Under the pieces are notes generated by a model. The model did no database searches, was not told the origin of the DNA, and saw nothing but the letters and a program-made list of their open reading frames with translations. From contig JAVUNC010000006.1 in NCBI GenBank assembly GCA_032173965.1, positions 41,325,870 through 41,389,869 on the forward strand: a stretch of 64,000 nucleotides of DNA. The letters run 5' to 3'. This DNA is from Sitta carolinensis. Lineage: Eukaryota > Chordata > Aves > Passeriformes > Sittidae. The position numbers and the translations under genes were made by a program. How positions within the stretch are numbered: the stretch's first letter is position 1; every line of letters starts with the position of its first letter. Shown one piece after another: positions 51,001 to 63,300 of this stretch.

Positions 51001-52438
51001 TGTTTCATCTGTCACATTTTTTTTCCAAGCACCAAGAATCTTGAGACAGGTCTCCTTTTCCTCCTGTCCCCTGACTCTCATGCTCTGCTGTGGATATCTA
51101 TAGGGAGAAAACCTTCAGAGCCATTCTTCTTCCCTAAGCACATGGTGATGAAATCAATACTTTCTCTTAGCTTCTCTAGAACAATTCTAGTGATTCTGGT
51201 TTTCTATGGAGAAAGGGCTTCAGCCTTATAAATTCCTGGTGCTGTTCCTTTTGTTGCTTTTCCTCAAGATTTTCCTTTTGGTTTAGCAGACAGAGAAAAG
51301 TTGGGAAGGTGGAATTGAGGTGGGGTTCCTTGCTCAATAGGGGAAAATAGTATTTCCTTCTATTTGCACCTGTCCTTCCATGCATCCCTGAAATATTTTC
51401 TCATCTGACCAACACTTTCAGAAGGTTGAGCTCATGTAAAGCAGTGCAAAGTGAAGTAGGGAAATCCAGGTTAGTCTTAACCAAATTTATTTTATAGCTA
51501 CATGACAATTCACATTAGAGTTTAGATTTCAGCATTAACTTCCTCTCACTTGTTTCTGCTGTGGCTGCTCCTCTTCCATAAGTTTAGCATACTGAGATGA
51601 CTGGCTGGATTTGTCTCTACCCTTTGGGCCTGTGCTGATGAACCTCATTGGCTTGTCAGCTGCAGTCTTTGCACAGATTTCTGATCTGAAGTCTTGTTAA
51701 TATATGTGCACCAGCATCTTTAACTTGCTTGTGTGACTGAAGTTTTTATGGCCCAACTTCTGTGGTAGGTTGGTAAGAAATTGTTCTGTGGGTTTAATGT
51801 GTTGACAATTTTTCTAATATTCATGTGCCCGTATTGAAAGTATAAATTGTTTGCCTTCTCCTTGTTTCCTATGCAACTGTGCTTGCCTTTGTTTTACCAT
51901 TTTACAATGCCAGCTCAGGCTTAATATGCTGTTCACGGTAGCTCTTGCCAAACATTATTTTTCAGGTGACAGCCATTCAATAGCTTTGCTTCACACTGTA
52001 GCTTTTGCAGTTGTTCTAATATTATGTCCAAGGTGACTCATGTTATATTGCAAATTGTCTTTCTCACTTTAGTATCCAAAGCATTTGCAGTTATTCTTTA
52101 CTTTTAGTAGACTTGATATTGTGGCTTAAATTCTAATCCATGAGTTCAATTTTTTTCTATCAACCTTAATAAATTACCAGTTTTTCCAGAACCATGGGTA
52201 CCTCCCACCAGTTCAAGTTAAATACTCAGCATCAGTTTACTGCTTCATTTTTTTTGTCAGTCCTTCTGACTGTATCTATTATGAAGGCATTTTCTTATTT
52301 TTAATTAAATTTTTTTTTAAAAAATTTTTACTAGGACATTCAGGACATAGTAAATATAGTTCAAAATGGTGATGTTTGTCACTTCATATTACTATGCTAG
52401 TTTTTAAAAGAAAGAAAGATAACCTGCCTTCAGAGTTA
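48076..52438. other. Unique noncoding stretch between the two LTRs
   Basis: About 4.4 kb lies between two unrelated LTRs. The LTRs differ in sequence and length, and no gag, pol, env, primer-binding site or polypurine tract is recognised, so this is not a provirus interior. It contains a 177-codon plus frame (48694-49227, see findings) and, near 50500-50590, repeated AAGTATAATT and TCATTTTGAAAC-type words. Confidence 0.55.
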
Positions 52439-52443
52439 ACAGG
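52439..52443 (+). repeat. Target-site duplication, left copy (ACAGG)
   Basis: ACAGG immediately precedes the LTR terminus TGTC and is repeated at 53806-53810 immediately after GACA. Confidence 0.85.
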
Positions 52444-52563
52444 TGTCGTGGTTTCAATTCAAAACCGGGTGGAAACACCAATTTCTGTTTTAGTTTGATT
52501 TTTTGCCAGTTTCAAAGTTTTCAATCAAGAGCAAAGCAGGCTTGAGCTTAAAAGTAATAAGAC

Positions 52564-52569
52564 TTTATT
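52564..52569 (-). promoter_or_regulatory. LTR polyadenylation signal AATAAA
   Basis: TTTATT on plus is AATAAA on minus, placed about 120 bases inside the 3' end of the minus-strand LTR. It may still end antisense transcripts. That activity is inferred. Confidence 0.7.
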
Positions 52570-53178
52570 AACTAATATTAAAAGAAAGAAAAACAACAAG
52601 AATGAAGATGGGACCTTCAAAACACTCTTCCTCCCTCCCCACCCTTTCTTTTCTCCCAGCCTACAATGTAAAGAAATGTAAAGAAAACAACACTCAGGAA
52701 TCTCAGTCAGTTTTCCATTTCTAAAACAGTCTCTTTCAGCTCATCTAGGGAGGGAAGCACCTCTTGTTCACTATGGTAAATTTCTCCACAAGCAAACAGT
52801 TCTCTTGTAAATCCATTCTTCATGAACAGCAACCGCCCGGATCCTTTTGCGTTCATGAAATTCCTCCCATGTTCACAATTGTGTCTCTGGGCCACATCAA
52901 TGTATAGGGTCTAGTTTAAAGATAATTGTTCAAAACAAAGGTTCTCTTTGTCTTTGGGACCACTTTCACTTCCAAGGAACAGAGATTCGCCGAATTTCCT
53001 GGGCAAAGAGTCTTTATCACTTCATCTCTCTGTTCAACTTCTCATGAAATCGACAGTCCCTTCAACATTTCACTCCTTTGCTCAGATCTACAACTTGAAC
53101 TCTTTTATCTCTCCTATACTTTATGGTTTCAAGGAAATATTTTAATATGTTATAACTAACCACCATCGCTTACAAGAG

Positions 53179-53187
53179 TTTTTTATA
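53179..53187 (-). promoter_or_regulatory. Possible LTR TATA-like element
   Basis: On minus this reads TATAAAAAA within the LTR, about 620 bases from its 5' end at 53805 and about 610 bases before the poly(A) signal. It is the only TATA-like run I picked out on that strand, and its use as a promoter is a guess. Confidence 0.3.
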
Positions 53188-53805
53188 ACTCAAAAGCAAC
53201 TTCCCACACTCTTTCCACCTGGACTTTCACTGTTTCTTGACTGACTTTGATACTTCATGTGGTCTTTACACATCTGCATTCTAATTTCTCTCACTGGAGA
53301 GAGGATGGAGGCTTTCTAAGTTCCATGTGTGCACCGATGCACTGAAGGAGTTACAAGAAGCAGCATCTGGCCAGGCAGTCCCTGGTGTCATGGCTCACAG
53401 CCGTGCTGGGGGGGCTCTCAGCGGGCTCAGGCCCAGAAGGCAGCCAGGGAAAGTTGGACAGATTGCTGAAATTCTGCTCCACCCCTCGGTCTCCTCAGGT
53501 GCTCCAGCCTGCCTCATCTGCCTCCCCTTCCCCCCTCTCACCAGGCACAGCAAAGGTAAAGTTCAGTTCGAGCCAGCAGCAGAGCAGATTCCCTGCTGGC
53601 AGATGTTCCCCAAATCCACGTGGCCTCCCCTGCACTGGGCCAGGGCAGAGAGGGCAGAGGTGTGTGCTCTGACAGCCGGGAGGAAAGAGCTTCCCGGGCT
53701 GCTTCCAAAGGGAATAACAACTAGAAAATGCTTTCCCATTGGTCCAATAAAATACCAATCTCCTACCAAGCCAGCTCACTTCCCTGGGCTGGTCAGACTA
53801 GGACA

Positions 53806-53810
53806 ACAGG
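53806..53810 (+). repeat. Target-site duplication, right copy (ACAGG)
   Basis: Identical to 52439-52443 and directly abutting the GACA end of the LTR. Confidence 0.85.
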
Positions 53811-55363
53811 TCTTGAACATGAATGGGAATCATAGAAAACTTCTAAAAATTTTGAATGAATATTCTTTATACAGCTGTTAAAAGATGCAATAAAGTGAAT
53901 GAGATTGGTGGAAAAATTAGGGCTCACCTCACACTGTTAAACTGTTTGGGCACTCTGAGCCAGTAGATGAAGACAATCTCCAAGAAATACTGGGATGATG
54001 GGCAAGATATCATTAACATTAACAGAGCAGAGGTAATACCAGAAAACTTGTTAGTATTGCTCAGCACTTCCTGGTACACTCCCCATTTTCAGTTGTTTGT
54101 ATTTCCAGCACAGAATAAGGCTTCTGGCTGAAAGTTTTCAAGATTTTTTTCTTGTCTCAGCTTGAATTCTGAAAATTTTGGAATCAAAGCTTTCTTCATA
54201 GAAAAAAAATTAGGTAGCAGAATTAAAAATAGATAATATTGCTGATGTTGAAAGCTCCTGTTTTCTGTTTGATGTTTTTTGGTTTAATTACTTTGGTACC
54301 TTGCCTTATGTATATATACATTACATTTCATTGGCCTCATGTTTGTTACTGTAAGGTCTTGGCACCCAGCCTTCACCTTTTATAGGCTGGATTATACATT
54401 TCATCACTAGACTGCCTCACAGGAGGCTTCATCTTCTTTTCCAGTTTTTTTTTATGCATATGTAAGAGACAAAATGGACTCAAGTAAAGATCCCTGTGAA
54501 ATTTCATTTATGACTAATGAGAAAAACTGGTGATTTATTGCTGTCTCATTTTCTAAGGAATTTAACTGACCACTATTCTGTTAGTCTGTGAGACTCTGAT
54601 ATAAATGTTTCCTATACTTGTAGATGCATTTGTTTTGCAAGTGCTTGAATAGGAAGCAAGCTTGATGTCATTGATGCTATTGTTATTTAGTGGGAGACAA
54701 CCACACTTTCATTATAAGTAGTTGTATATCTACATTTGAATCTTAATTAGTCTTTTGAATAGCATCAAGCCTGAAAAGAAGCCCTGAAGAATGCTACTAA
54801 CATATTGAGTTATAAGACAAAGGACAAAAGCAACTGCTTTCTGATATATAACTATTGAACAGTTTTCAGTTCCTGTCATGTAGAACAGATTGATCTTTTG
54901 TAGTGCTAATTCTTAAACAAGATCAGTGGTAGTTAATGGAGTTTCAAACATCTTTTCAGACTACTGTATCTATCCAGTTATCTTTTTTCATTCTTGTAGC
55001 CTCATACAAAATTTATTAATTTGTTTGATGAGACCTTATATTCTGTAAAATTATTTTGGCTGTCATAAATTATTATTCTATATTTATTAATTGAATTTCA
55101 TATCAACATTTTTTTCCCTCTAGGTTTATTGGCAGGCTACCAAGCCTGTAATTACCTGCCATTACTCTTGTTGAGTATCAGCAGAGCACCAGCATCCTTT
55201 CAGGCTTTTTGAATGTTCCTGTAATGCTGACTAAAAATATGCTCCTCCAGAAGTTTTGAGCTGTAAATTACCAAGGGCTCAATTTTAAAAGTGTCTAAAC
55301 TTCACAGGGATGTTTGACATTTCCTATTACTAGTGCACTCTAAATCAAACTTAAGATCACTTC
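53811..55363. other. Unique noncoding stretch
   Basis: A+T-rich sequence with no repeat or gene recognised and no notable open frame. Confidence 0.55.
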
Positions 55364-56087
55364 ACAGAAAGACAGAATATTCTGAGTTGAAACAGACCCA
55401 CGAGGATCTTTGGAGTCCAACTCCTGGCCCCTGGTACAGGATGCCCACATGTACCGAGAGCATTGTCCAAATGCTTCTTGAACTCTCTCAAGTGCTGTGA
55501 CCACTTTCCTGGGGAGCCTTTTCCAGTGACCAACTTCACCCTTTGGTGAAGTTGCTAATATCCAACCTAAACTTCCCCTGACACAATTTCATGCCATTTC
55601 CTTGGGTCCTGTCACTGATTACCACAGAGGAGACCAGTGTCTACCACTCCTCACAAGGAAGTTGTAACTTGTAACTGCAGTGAGATCTCCCCTCAGTCTC
55701 CTCCAGGCTGAGCAGTGACCAGGTGACCTCAGCCACACGGCTTCCCTCCAGGCCCTTCACCATCTTCATTGCCCTCCTTTAGATACTCTCTAATAGCTGA
55801 ATGTCCTTCTTATATTGTGGCACCCAAAACCGCCCCCAGCACTCGAGGTGAGGCTGCCCCAGCTCAGAGCAGAGTGGGACAATCCCCTCCCTTGCCTGGC
55901 TGGTGATGCTGTGCCTGATGCACCCCAGGACAGGGTTGGCCCTCCTGGCTGCCTGGGCACTGCTGGTTCAGATTCAGCTTGCCATCAACCAGGACCCCCA
56001 GGTCCCTTTCCACAGCACTACTTTCCAGCATCGCATTCCCCTGTCTGTAAGTACATCCAGGATCTTCTTTGGAATACCTCATTCTAC
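55364..56087 (-). mobile_element. CR1 LINE, 5'-truncated, with reverse transcriptase C-terminal remnant
   Basis: This is the longest CR1 in the window. On plus it runs from the eroded terminus GACAGAATATTCTGAG through GGAGTCCAACTCCTGGCCCC, GCTGTGACCACTTTCCTGGG, TATCCAACCTAAACTTCCCC, TCCTCCAGGCTGAGCAGTGA and CTTATATTGTGGCACCCAAA to AGGACCCCCAGGTCCCTTTC. On minus, 56082 down to 55864 remains open for 72 codons and shows the CR1 polymerase motif ERDLGVLVDGKLN, part of the reverse transcriptase C-terminal region, before a stop. The rest of ORF2 and all of ORF1 are absent, so it is a dead copy. A 10-base hairpin at 55531-55554 appears to be a drift product inside it. Confidence 0.96.
55531..55554. 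repeat. Perfect 10-base inverted repeat inside CR1
   Basis: CAACTTCACC and GGTGAAGTTG are exact reverse complements around the 4-base loop CTTT. The corresponding part of the CR1 copy at 38833 does not have it, so it seems particular to this copy. Confidence 0.9.
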
Positions 56088-58900
56088 CTTCTTTTTAAAC
56101 ACATATCATAAAGCTAAGAAACACTTTTCGACTTTATAGCAAATATAAAAATCTAACAATGAGATTATACCACTATTATAATGTATTTTGCTCTAAACAT
56201 ACTTTAAAAGCTTTCGTTCTCATTTGCTTTACCTTTACTACCTATGAGCTTTCCCAGAGATTAACTTCCCTAAACATTTTACTCCTTTTTCATTAGATAT
56301 ATCAATATATATATATATAAATCAAAATATTTTTAATCTCCTATCTTCATTGAATATCTCTCTTTAGCAGCTACTTACTTTGCTTCTTCAAAATATCTTC
56401 TTCAAAATAATGGTCTTCAGATTTAGAAAATTAGCTCTATTAAAGAACATAGTTTACATTGGAATGGAGATCTGTCTTCTTTTGAGAAATGTAGGTTACG
56501 TTGTAGTTATTGATTCTTAGATATCCATAAATTTTGGGCCAGCAATTAATTCATCTTCATGTATTGTGTGATTCTGATAACAATTGCATCATCACTGGTG
56601 CAATGTAATTTGCATTAGAAAATTACCATCTGTATTGCTTAGCTATAACAGTTTCAGATTTTGGATTCAATAATGAAATATGTTTAAATTAGCCATGCAA
56701 AAATGTTTTTGCTAGAAAAAACACAGGATGGAGAAATTTGGGTTTTATGCCATAAATCCTTGTCAGATTTTGAGGTAACAAAATGAGCATATTTTTAAAT
56801 TATGCCTAAAAGGTTTTTTTATTGTGTCTTGAAAATATGTTTTCTATGTTTTATTGTCTTCAATTAAAATTATGTGAAAGCAACTATATATAACTGCTCT
56901 TGGAGGGTGTCATCAAGGGGAGAACAAAGTAAATATCATAGGAGAGATTATGTTAAAAGTACATTAAAAGGATTTGTTAATTTGTGCATGGTTACCATAA
57001 CAACCAGATACATGTTTGAAGCTTTTTAATTCACTTAGCTGAGCTGTGTCGTGTTTATTGTTTGTGACCTCTGCACATTGCAAGTTCAACTCAGCTGCTG
57101 TTGTCAGTCTATGAATCCAAGAAAAGTGAAGGTGACAAGATGTTACTGCCAGCTCACTGGGAGATGGTGCTGACATTGTGTATGGACAACAGCTTTTAAG
57201 GTATTGTCTGTACAGGTGGGTTTATTGAAGCAGGTGATGTCTGTGAAAAATGGGAATGCTTTACAACCTACCAATGCTTTCATGACCCCAACCACTGTAA
57301 TGTGCTTCACATCTTATTATGCACAAAGTAAACAATGAAATAAGCTATAATTTAATTTCTTTTATGTAATCAAAGCAAAATTTGTAATGGTAGAGTCTAA
57401 AACTTATGTAGGCAGAGTGGGTTGCCCATTTCTAATAAACTTTATTGGTTCAGATGGGATATTCTGAAAGGAAACTTATTTGTTATAACAAATCCACTAA
57501 GTTTACTAAACTGAATAGATCTTGCAAATAGTTATAGACTACACTGGTATGAAATGTATCATCTATATCAAGTACCTTCCAAACAAGTAATTCAATTCTG
57601 CTTCTTCAGTGCCCATTTTTTGTGTTTTTTTTGTATGGAATTGTTATTATTTGTCACTGGGGTCTTCTGCTTAATACAAAGTGAACATTAGATTGAATTG
57701 AAATACTTGCACAGTGAAGGAGATATTCAAGACTCTATAAAATTACTCTATTGATACCTAAGAATTGTTAGGCAACAACCTTGAATACATTCTGTCTTCT
57801 GAACTGTTGTCCAGAGAAGTCACCAACAGAAGGCTAACAAACACTGCTGGTTTTGTCTAGATCTCCTCCACAGATCTGGTTGAAAGAGGAAGACCAAAGC
57901 CAACACTAGGAAAAGAACAGAGATAGGCTGAAAAAAAAGGCTGCTTTTTCAGCTGAAACCTGACCAGGGTAAGAATCTCTCTGGAGTTACTTACATAAAC
58001 TTCATTTGTAGTAACGACTTTCGAAAAGGAACCATATGCACAGATTTTCTTCTCATATAGTTGATTTTAAATCAATATGACAGTAATAAAAATAACTTCT
58101 TAGATAAGAATAACATTTTTCTTGCCTATCACTTTTTGTGTTCTGGATGGAAAATAGAAAGTTTTGGCAGTATGCACTGAATCCTAGAGACAGATTTAAG
58201 AAGGGAACCCAGGAAGGGTAAAAATGTGAGGCCTAATCCCTACGTGAGTGAACCTGTGGGGCATAGTCAAAATTTCAGTATCTTCGAAGGATATTCTGTA
58301 TGATTTGAAAGATGTGCTACATGCCATACCCCAAATTACAATGGAATTTGGATTACTCCACAAAGCTTTGCTTTCTGTAAACTCTGATTCCTCCCTAGAT
58401 TTAAAGGAAACAATAAAAAATATATTGTACTGTAAAAATGAGTATGAATAAAACAAATATTAAAAGGGATGTAATAAATCCTCCTCCAAGGACCTATTCC
58501 CCCTTTAAATCTTCTACACTGAATCGATGTTTTCTTCCCTAAAATGTCCCCACTCTCCTGGGGTTGAAAAGCCTGCCTGAATTCAAGAGCTTTGGATTGC
58601 AGAAGAAAGTAATGCAATAAACTTGATCTCCTTCTGGTAAGTGTGGGAAAGTTGGTGAAACCCGCAACTATTTCCTTATGAGTTAGAAAATTTTAATGAA
58701 ATTATAGTAATGAAATATCTTGTTAACACAAGTGGGACAGTGTCATCCCTGAAAATAAGACTTCTGATGTGTTTTTCATAACTGGAGTCAGGTTTCCCAT
58801 GAATTGTAAGGTAAACAAGAATAGTTTACATTCCTCTGTGAAAGATATCACTTGAGAGACTTCTCATTTGACCAGTGGGATTGGAGAGGTGGATACTTCT
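56088..58900. other. Unique A+T-rich noncoding stretch
   Basis: No repeat or gene is recognised. A short (AT)8 run sits at about 56304-56320. About 56460-56720 is dense in TAAT and ATTA words, with the look of noncoding DNA that may carry homeodomain sites, but conservation cannot be judged here. Confidence 0.5.
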
Positions 58901-58930
58901 TTACCCAATCCTTGGTCAGTGTCCTGAAAA

Positions 58931-59098
58931 CTATAAAAAGCTGAGGTTTCAATAGACTTGGTTCTTCTTTTGTGCTCTGACACTGTGGTGTGTGTGTGTG
59001 TGCTGTGTGTTCCCTCTGTGTCCCACAGCAACAGGACAGGATCATCGAGTCAGAGAAAATTGCAGGAGCAGAGTATGTATCTGTAGATAATAAATAAA
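58931..59098 (+). promoter_or_regulatory. LTR-like TATA box and poly(A) signal pair
   Basis: CTATAAAAAG (58931-58940) is followed about 150 bases later by overlapping AATAAA signals (59089-59098) and a downstream T/GT-rich stretch ending TTTTTGTCA. This is the U3-R-U5 spacing of a compact retroviral LTR, with a (TG)n run (58989-59002) between. I could not find matching ends or a target-site duplication, so it may be an old LTR or chance. Confidence 0.3.
58989..59002 (+). repeat. (TG)7 microsatellite
   Basis: Seven pure TG units, followed after one base by a further TGTGTGT. Confidence 0.9.
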
Positions 59099-60216
59099 GC
59101 AGCTGCTTTTCCAATATTTTTGTCAGAAATCTACCCAGTCCTTTCTCATCACATGGCAGGCGTACCCCACAGAAAGCACTCCCTCAGCTTCATGTCCTCT
59201 CTTGGACCAAGGGGTGGGATTAGATTATGTACCTCAGTGTCTGCCTGTCACCAGGTCGGAAGAAAGTTTTTCTCAGTCTCTCTCATAAAAAGGGGAAAAT
59301 ATTTGTCATTACAGCCATGGGAAAATAGTGTTGATACTGAATTTCCACGTAAAGATATCATTCCATTTCTGAGTGTCTCACATGATAACAGAAGTACAGA
59401 GGCCCTCCAGCTCTGATTTTACCCTGGCCTTTGGCAGAAGGGGACCACACTGCCCTTTAGATCTGTTCTTCCTCCCTGCATGAAGCTGATACCATTCATT
59501 AATCCCAAGAGGGTAAGGGCAGATGCAAGTCTTCTTGGTGAAGGGAAAATCCACCAAAGACCAAGAAGTAATCTGTTTCTGTAGCCATCTCTCTATTGTG
59601 ACCACAGGAGCAATGCTTGCAGTGAAGCCTTGCTGTGAAGCCTAGTTATTAATACTTTTTAATATCCCCTGATGGCATCATAAACTGTGAGGACAGAACA
59701 TTGCATTCTACTGCCCTGGAATGGTTTGCTTTTGGCACAAATCTTGGTCTCTACTCCCTTAGTTAAATCAAGGATATTTAAGGTGGCAGCTGCTTCCCCC
59801 TATTGACAATTACCCCACAAGTATACCCAGGGAAAGCCTGGGGTTATCCATGCTGCCAAACCCTGGCATGAAAGATGTTGGACTGTTGTTCTTATTATAA
59901 AAGAAGATGTCTAAGCTTCTCCAGGCAATTTTAAAAAACATTTCAATCAGCCTTCTGCTTTGAATTGCACTCCAGTTATATACAGGGAACTCAAGGAGGA
60001 ACTAAATGCAAGGAAATATTAAAACTTATTGCATCCCATTATTGGGTAATTGTCAAATGATTTTCACTTGTAGTCCTGACTTCAAAGAGCCATTCTCATT
60101 ATACAACTGGTGTCACAGAAATATGGCTTTGTAATCGTGCAGACCTTTTCCTCCCAGGTAAATTAGTACTTTATGTTATTGAGTTGGGCATTTAAAATCC
60201 TTTGAGTTTTTTTTTG

Positions 60217-60235
60217 TTTTTTTTTTTTTTTTTTT
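60217..60235 (+). repeat. Poly-T run, 19 bases
   Basis: Nineteen T follow a run of nine T and one G (60207-60216). No retroposon body was recognised on minus. Confidence 0.92.
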
Positions 60236-60370
60236 CTGGTTTTCTTCGAGTTAGGATTTTGAATTCTTTTTATTTGAGTGAAATAAGCTGAAAAGGAATA
60301 TTTTAATTTTAATATTCTGATGCAATTTTCATTAAAGCTCTATTCTTAGAGGCATTACCTTAAAAGGGGT

Positions 60371-60387
60371 TGTAAACATTGTAAACA
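60371..60387 (+). promoter_or_regulatory. Tandem forkhead-type motifs
   Basis: TGTAAACA occurs at 60371-60378 and again at 60380-60387, a 9-base period. TGTAAACA is the classic core bound by FOX transcription factors. Function here is inferred from the motif alone; a small tandem duplication would give the same pattern. Confidence 0.45.
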
Positions 60388-63300
60388 TGGCTCAGAATTA
60401 GCATAGCTGAAGTGGGAGTAATTTTTCATTTTTATCACTCTCTGCCATGCTTCACTTACCTACTTAGTGCAGTCTGTTCTGTGCAGCCTTGATAGATGAA
60501 GCAACATACTTGTAAGTAACAGATATACTTATATTGCTTGTTCATCAGGAAAAAAACACATCATTTCCACAGCCATGTATCCATAGCAGCTGTAAGACTC
60601 TCAGATCAGTTTTTCAGTTTTGTATTTTTACAACATGATGGAAAATAACAGGTCTACAAAATTATGTCCTAGTTAATTTTACTATCAACATTTTTGCTTT
60701 TTAATGGTCTCTATTAAAATTATTTTCATGTTCTTCACAACAAAGGGAGAAACCTTCGTTAGGACAAAGTTTAAAACCAGCTCTTAACTTTGCTTTTCAT
60801 GCTTATCAAGATGCACTTGCATGTAAGTGACCTCTGTCACTTGTCTTAACCCAGTGAGAATGAAATGGAGGTCACTCAATCAGAAAAGCTAGATCCACTT
60901 GAAAAAGTCAAGACCTTTAAGGCCGTGTGAATAATAATAGTTTTCTAAAATGTAGAATTAGCACTCTTAAATATCAGAACTAGCTTTCAGGAATATTAAA
61001 ATTTTGTGGTTTTGTTGACTGCTAAAAAATGCAAACCTGTTGATTGAAATACTGACCTGGCAAGTAATTAATAAGTAACAGCAAAATATTATACAAAATT
61101 CAAAATTTCTCTAAGGTATAAATTCGGAGGTGAGAAACCACAAGAGAAACATTAATATCGAAATATTCATATGTGCAATTTCACATTTAACAGAATTCTA
61201 ACTGAGGAAGCTGACTGAGAGAAGGAAAAGTAAGATTTTTCTAGCGTGAAAGACTTGTTTTATATTGCTCATTTTTCCAAAAAACAACTTTTGAGGACTA
61301 AGATTACAAAATCAGATTTTTCTTACATGTAGCTCACAGGCAGCAGATTTTGAAATCTTCAAAATCTTTTGCTGATTTCATGGAATCCTCAACTGAAATT
61401 TGTAAGCAAGTTTTTCTCTGTGTAACTGCAAACAAGTGGCCATTTTTCAGCTTAGAAAAAGAGGAAGAAGAAAGGTTTTCTTCTAATGACAGTAAAGCAA
61501 ACTCTCTAAACGGGGATGAAGGCTCTGAGTGGGGAAGAAGAATGCTCTCTGGATCAAAGAGTGGACAGCTGTAGTCTGCTGTTGGGGTTGAAGAATGGGA
61601 TATGCACACATAGAGCTGCCTATGAATGCCTGGGCTAGCCAGGAGAGCCTGCCTTGCTCTGCACTGGTGACAGACTGAGTGATAACACAGCTGACTGACC
61701 TAAAGGAGTATTCTTCACCCAGCATCAGGCTGTTATTTGAGTTGAGAACAGGGGATCTATTGCATTTATGTATTTCCTTTAAGACTACAGACTGCTGTCT
61801 TTCTTTGATACTTTATCCTAGACAACTGTAAGGAAACAATGTCCCTTACCTGCCTGAGTCTTCTGACGTGTGTTGGCATGGCAGTCTCGCCAGGAGCAGG
61901 CAAAGGAAAGGAAGTGCTGAATGACATTTGAAATAGACATCTCCCCAAGCTGTCCAAAGACCTTAGGGCATTAGGCCGAGTTAAGAACTATACAGGGGCG
62001 TGTGTCAAATTTATCATGGTTCTAACCATGCTGTCTGTAAGAACAAGATAGTCCTTCGGCTTTGATCAAAGTTCTCTTGTAGGAACCCAGTTGGCCTCCC
62101 ACAGGGAAGGAGTACACAGCCCAGAAGAGGCTGTAGATAGAACTGTCTGTCTTGACTCTGAGAGATAGTCAGAGGTTCTGGTTGCAAGATGGTAGTGAAA
62201 CAAATGGAAAATCTGTGGGCTCTTCTTGTTGGCTCGGTCTGGAGTACTGAGGGAGAAAATGGACCAAGGCCAAATCTATCTTCATTTTTTACCCACTGGT
62301 TTAATTGAAATGGGTATTCCATGGTCTGTTTTCTTTGCATTTTCTTGTGCTCTTTGTCACTTTGTGCACTTTTTGTCCCTGATATTTTAGCACAGTTTTT
62401 TGCTTCCTTCTTCCTGGCAGTATGACCTATACCTCATCTAAATTCTCCTTTGCCAGTCATGGTCTCAGTTCTCTTAGGGTGAATTAGGAAAGACTGTTGT
62501 AGAGATAACTTTTGTTTAGAAGATGACAGTGATATGCAAAAGGCAATTTCAGTGGATATTTTGTGCTCCCATACTGTTGGAATTTCTGTCTTGAAAGGGA
62601 GTCTATTACTACTCATTCTTTTAAGAACTTATGAAGGGTCTGTCTATTGGTTTCTCCCCCCTTCAGTTGAAGTTAAATCCTTTTCTTTTCCAGATCAAAG
62701 GTTGTGGGTAAAAATAGTTTGATTATTTGATTCTACAGAGCAGTTGTCCTCAGAGATTTTGGAGATTTTGGTCTCAGCAGTAACAAGTGTGAAATTTACA
62801 TTTTATTATCAGATTTCAACAAAAACTCTCTGGACAAAAAGGTCAATTTGTTGATCTCAAGGGTGTGTCCAATTTATGTCTGGATCAAGAGCTTAGTTTG
62901 GGGCGAATCTGCTCATTCCTGATTTATGCTTTGGTTTGCATTTTGAAGCAGTTCCAGTCGTTCCTTTCAGTATCCTTTTTGGCTTTCTTTTGGATGACAT
63001 TGTTCTGGAAGATGTGGTCCAGGTGCAGCTTCAGTTGCAAATGGTCGTTCAGTCAGGCCAAGCTAGAGTTATCCCAAGGTTTAAAAAGCAAACCCCACCA
63101 CTGCTGGAATAACTATAGAGTGGACATTAAATCCTTATCATCAACTATTTGCCTTTACAGGTCTACTCTGACTTGTCTACATTACTTTCCAGCTGAATGT
63201 ACCCCTCATGAGACCATGCTGAATGAACAATGCTTGCACTATTGAAAGTAATTTCATGACAATTCAGTCATATCTTATTACAAGCAGATTCCAGAGGAAT

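Larger units (their letters stand above)
52444..53805 (-). mobile_element. Complete solo ERV LTR, 1362 bases
   Basis: The plus strand starts TGTCGTGG and ends ACTAGGACA, giving canonical TG...CA ends with a 4-base inverted repeat TGTC/GACA. The perfect 5-base duplication ACAGG flanks both ends. The poly(A) signal lies on minus (AATAAA complement at 52564-52569, about 120 bases from the 52444 end), which fixes the minus orientation. A TATA-like run on minus at about 53179-53187 is a possible promoter. About 53380-53700 is G+C-rich, and open frames there (184 codons plus, 94 minus) reflect composition. A 5-base duplication is typical of class III (ERVL) and some class I elements, so the class is left open. 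With no internal sequence or second LTR, it is a recombination product of a former provirus. Confidence 0.93.

Noticed and set aside
47011..53805. The two LTRs as ends of one provirus
   Set aside because: They are both on minus but unrelated in sequence and length, and the DNA between them shows no retroviral genes, primer-binding site or polypurine tract.
53327..53881. 184-codon plus-strand frame
   Set aside because: It lies mostly inside the solo LTR, antisense to it, in the G+C-rich part, and runs past the target-site duplication. It is a composition effect.
62014..62340. 108-codon minus-strand frame
   Set aside because: No known domain and no conservation evidence; length is compatible with chance.
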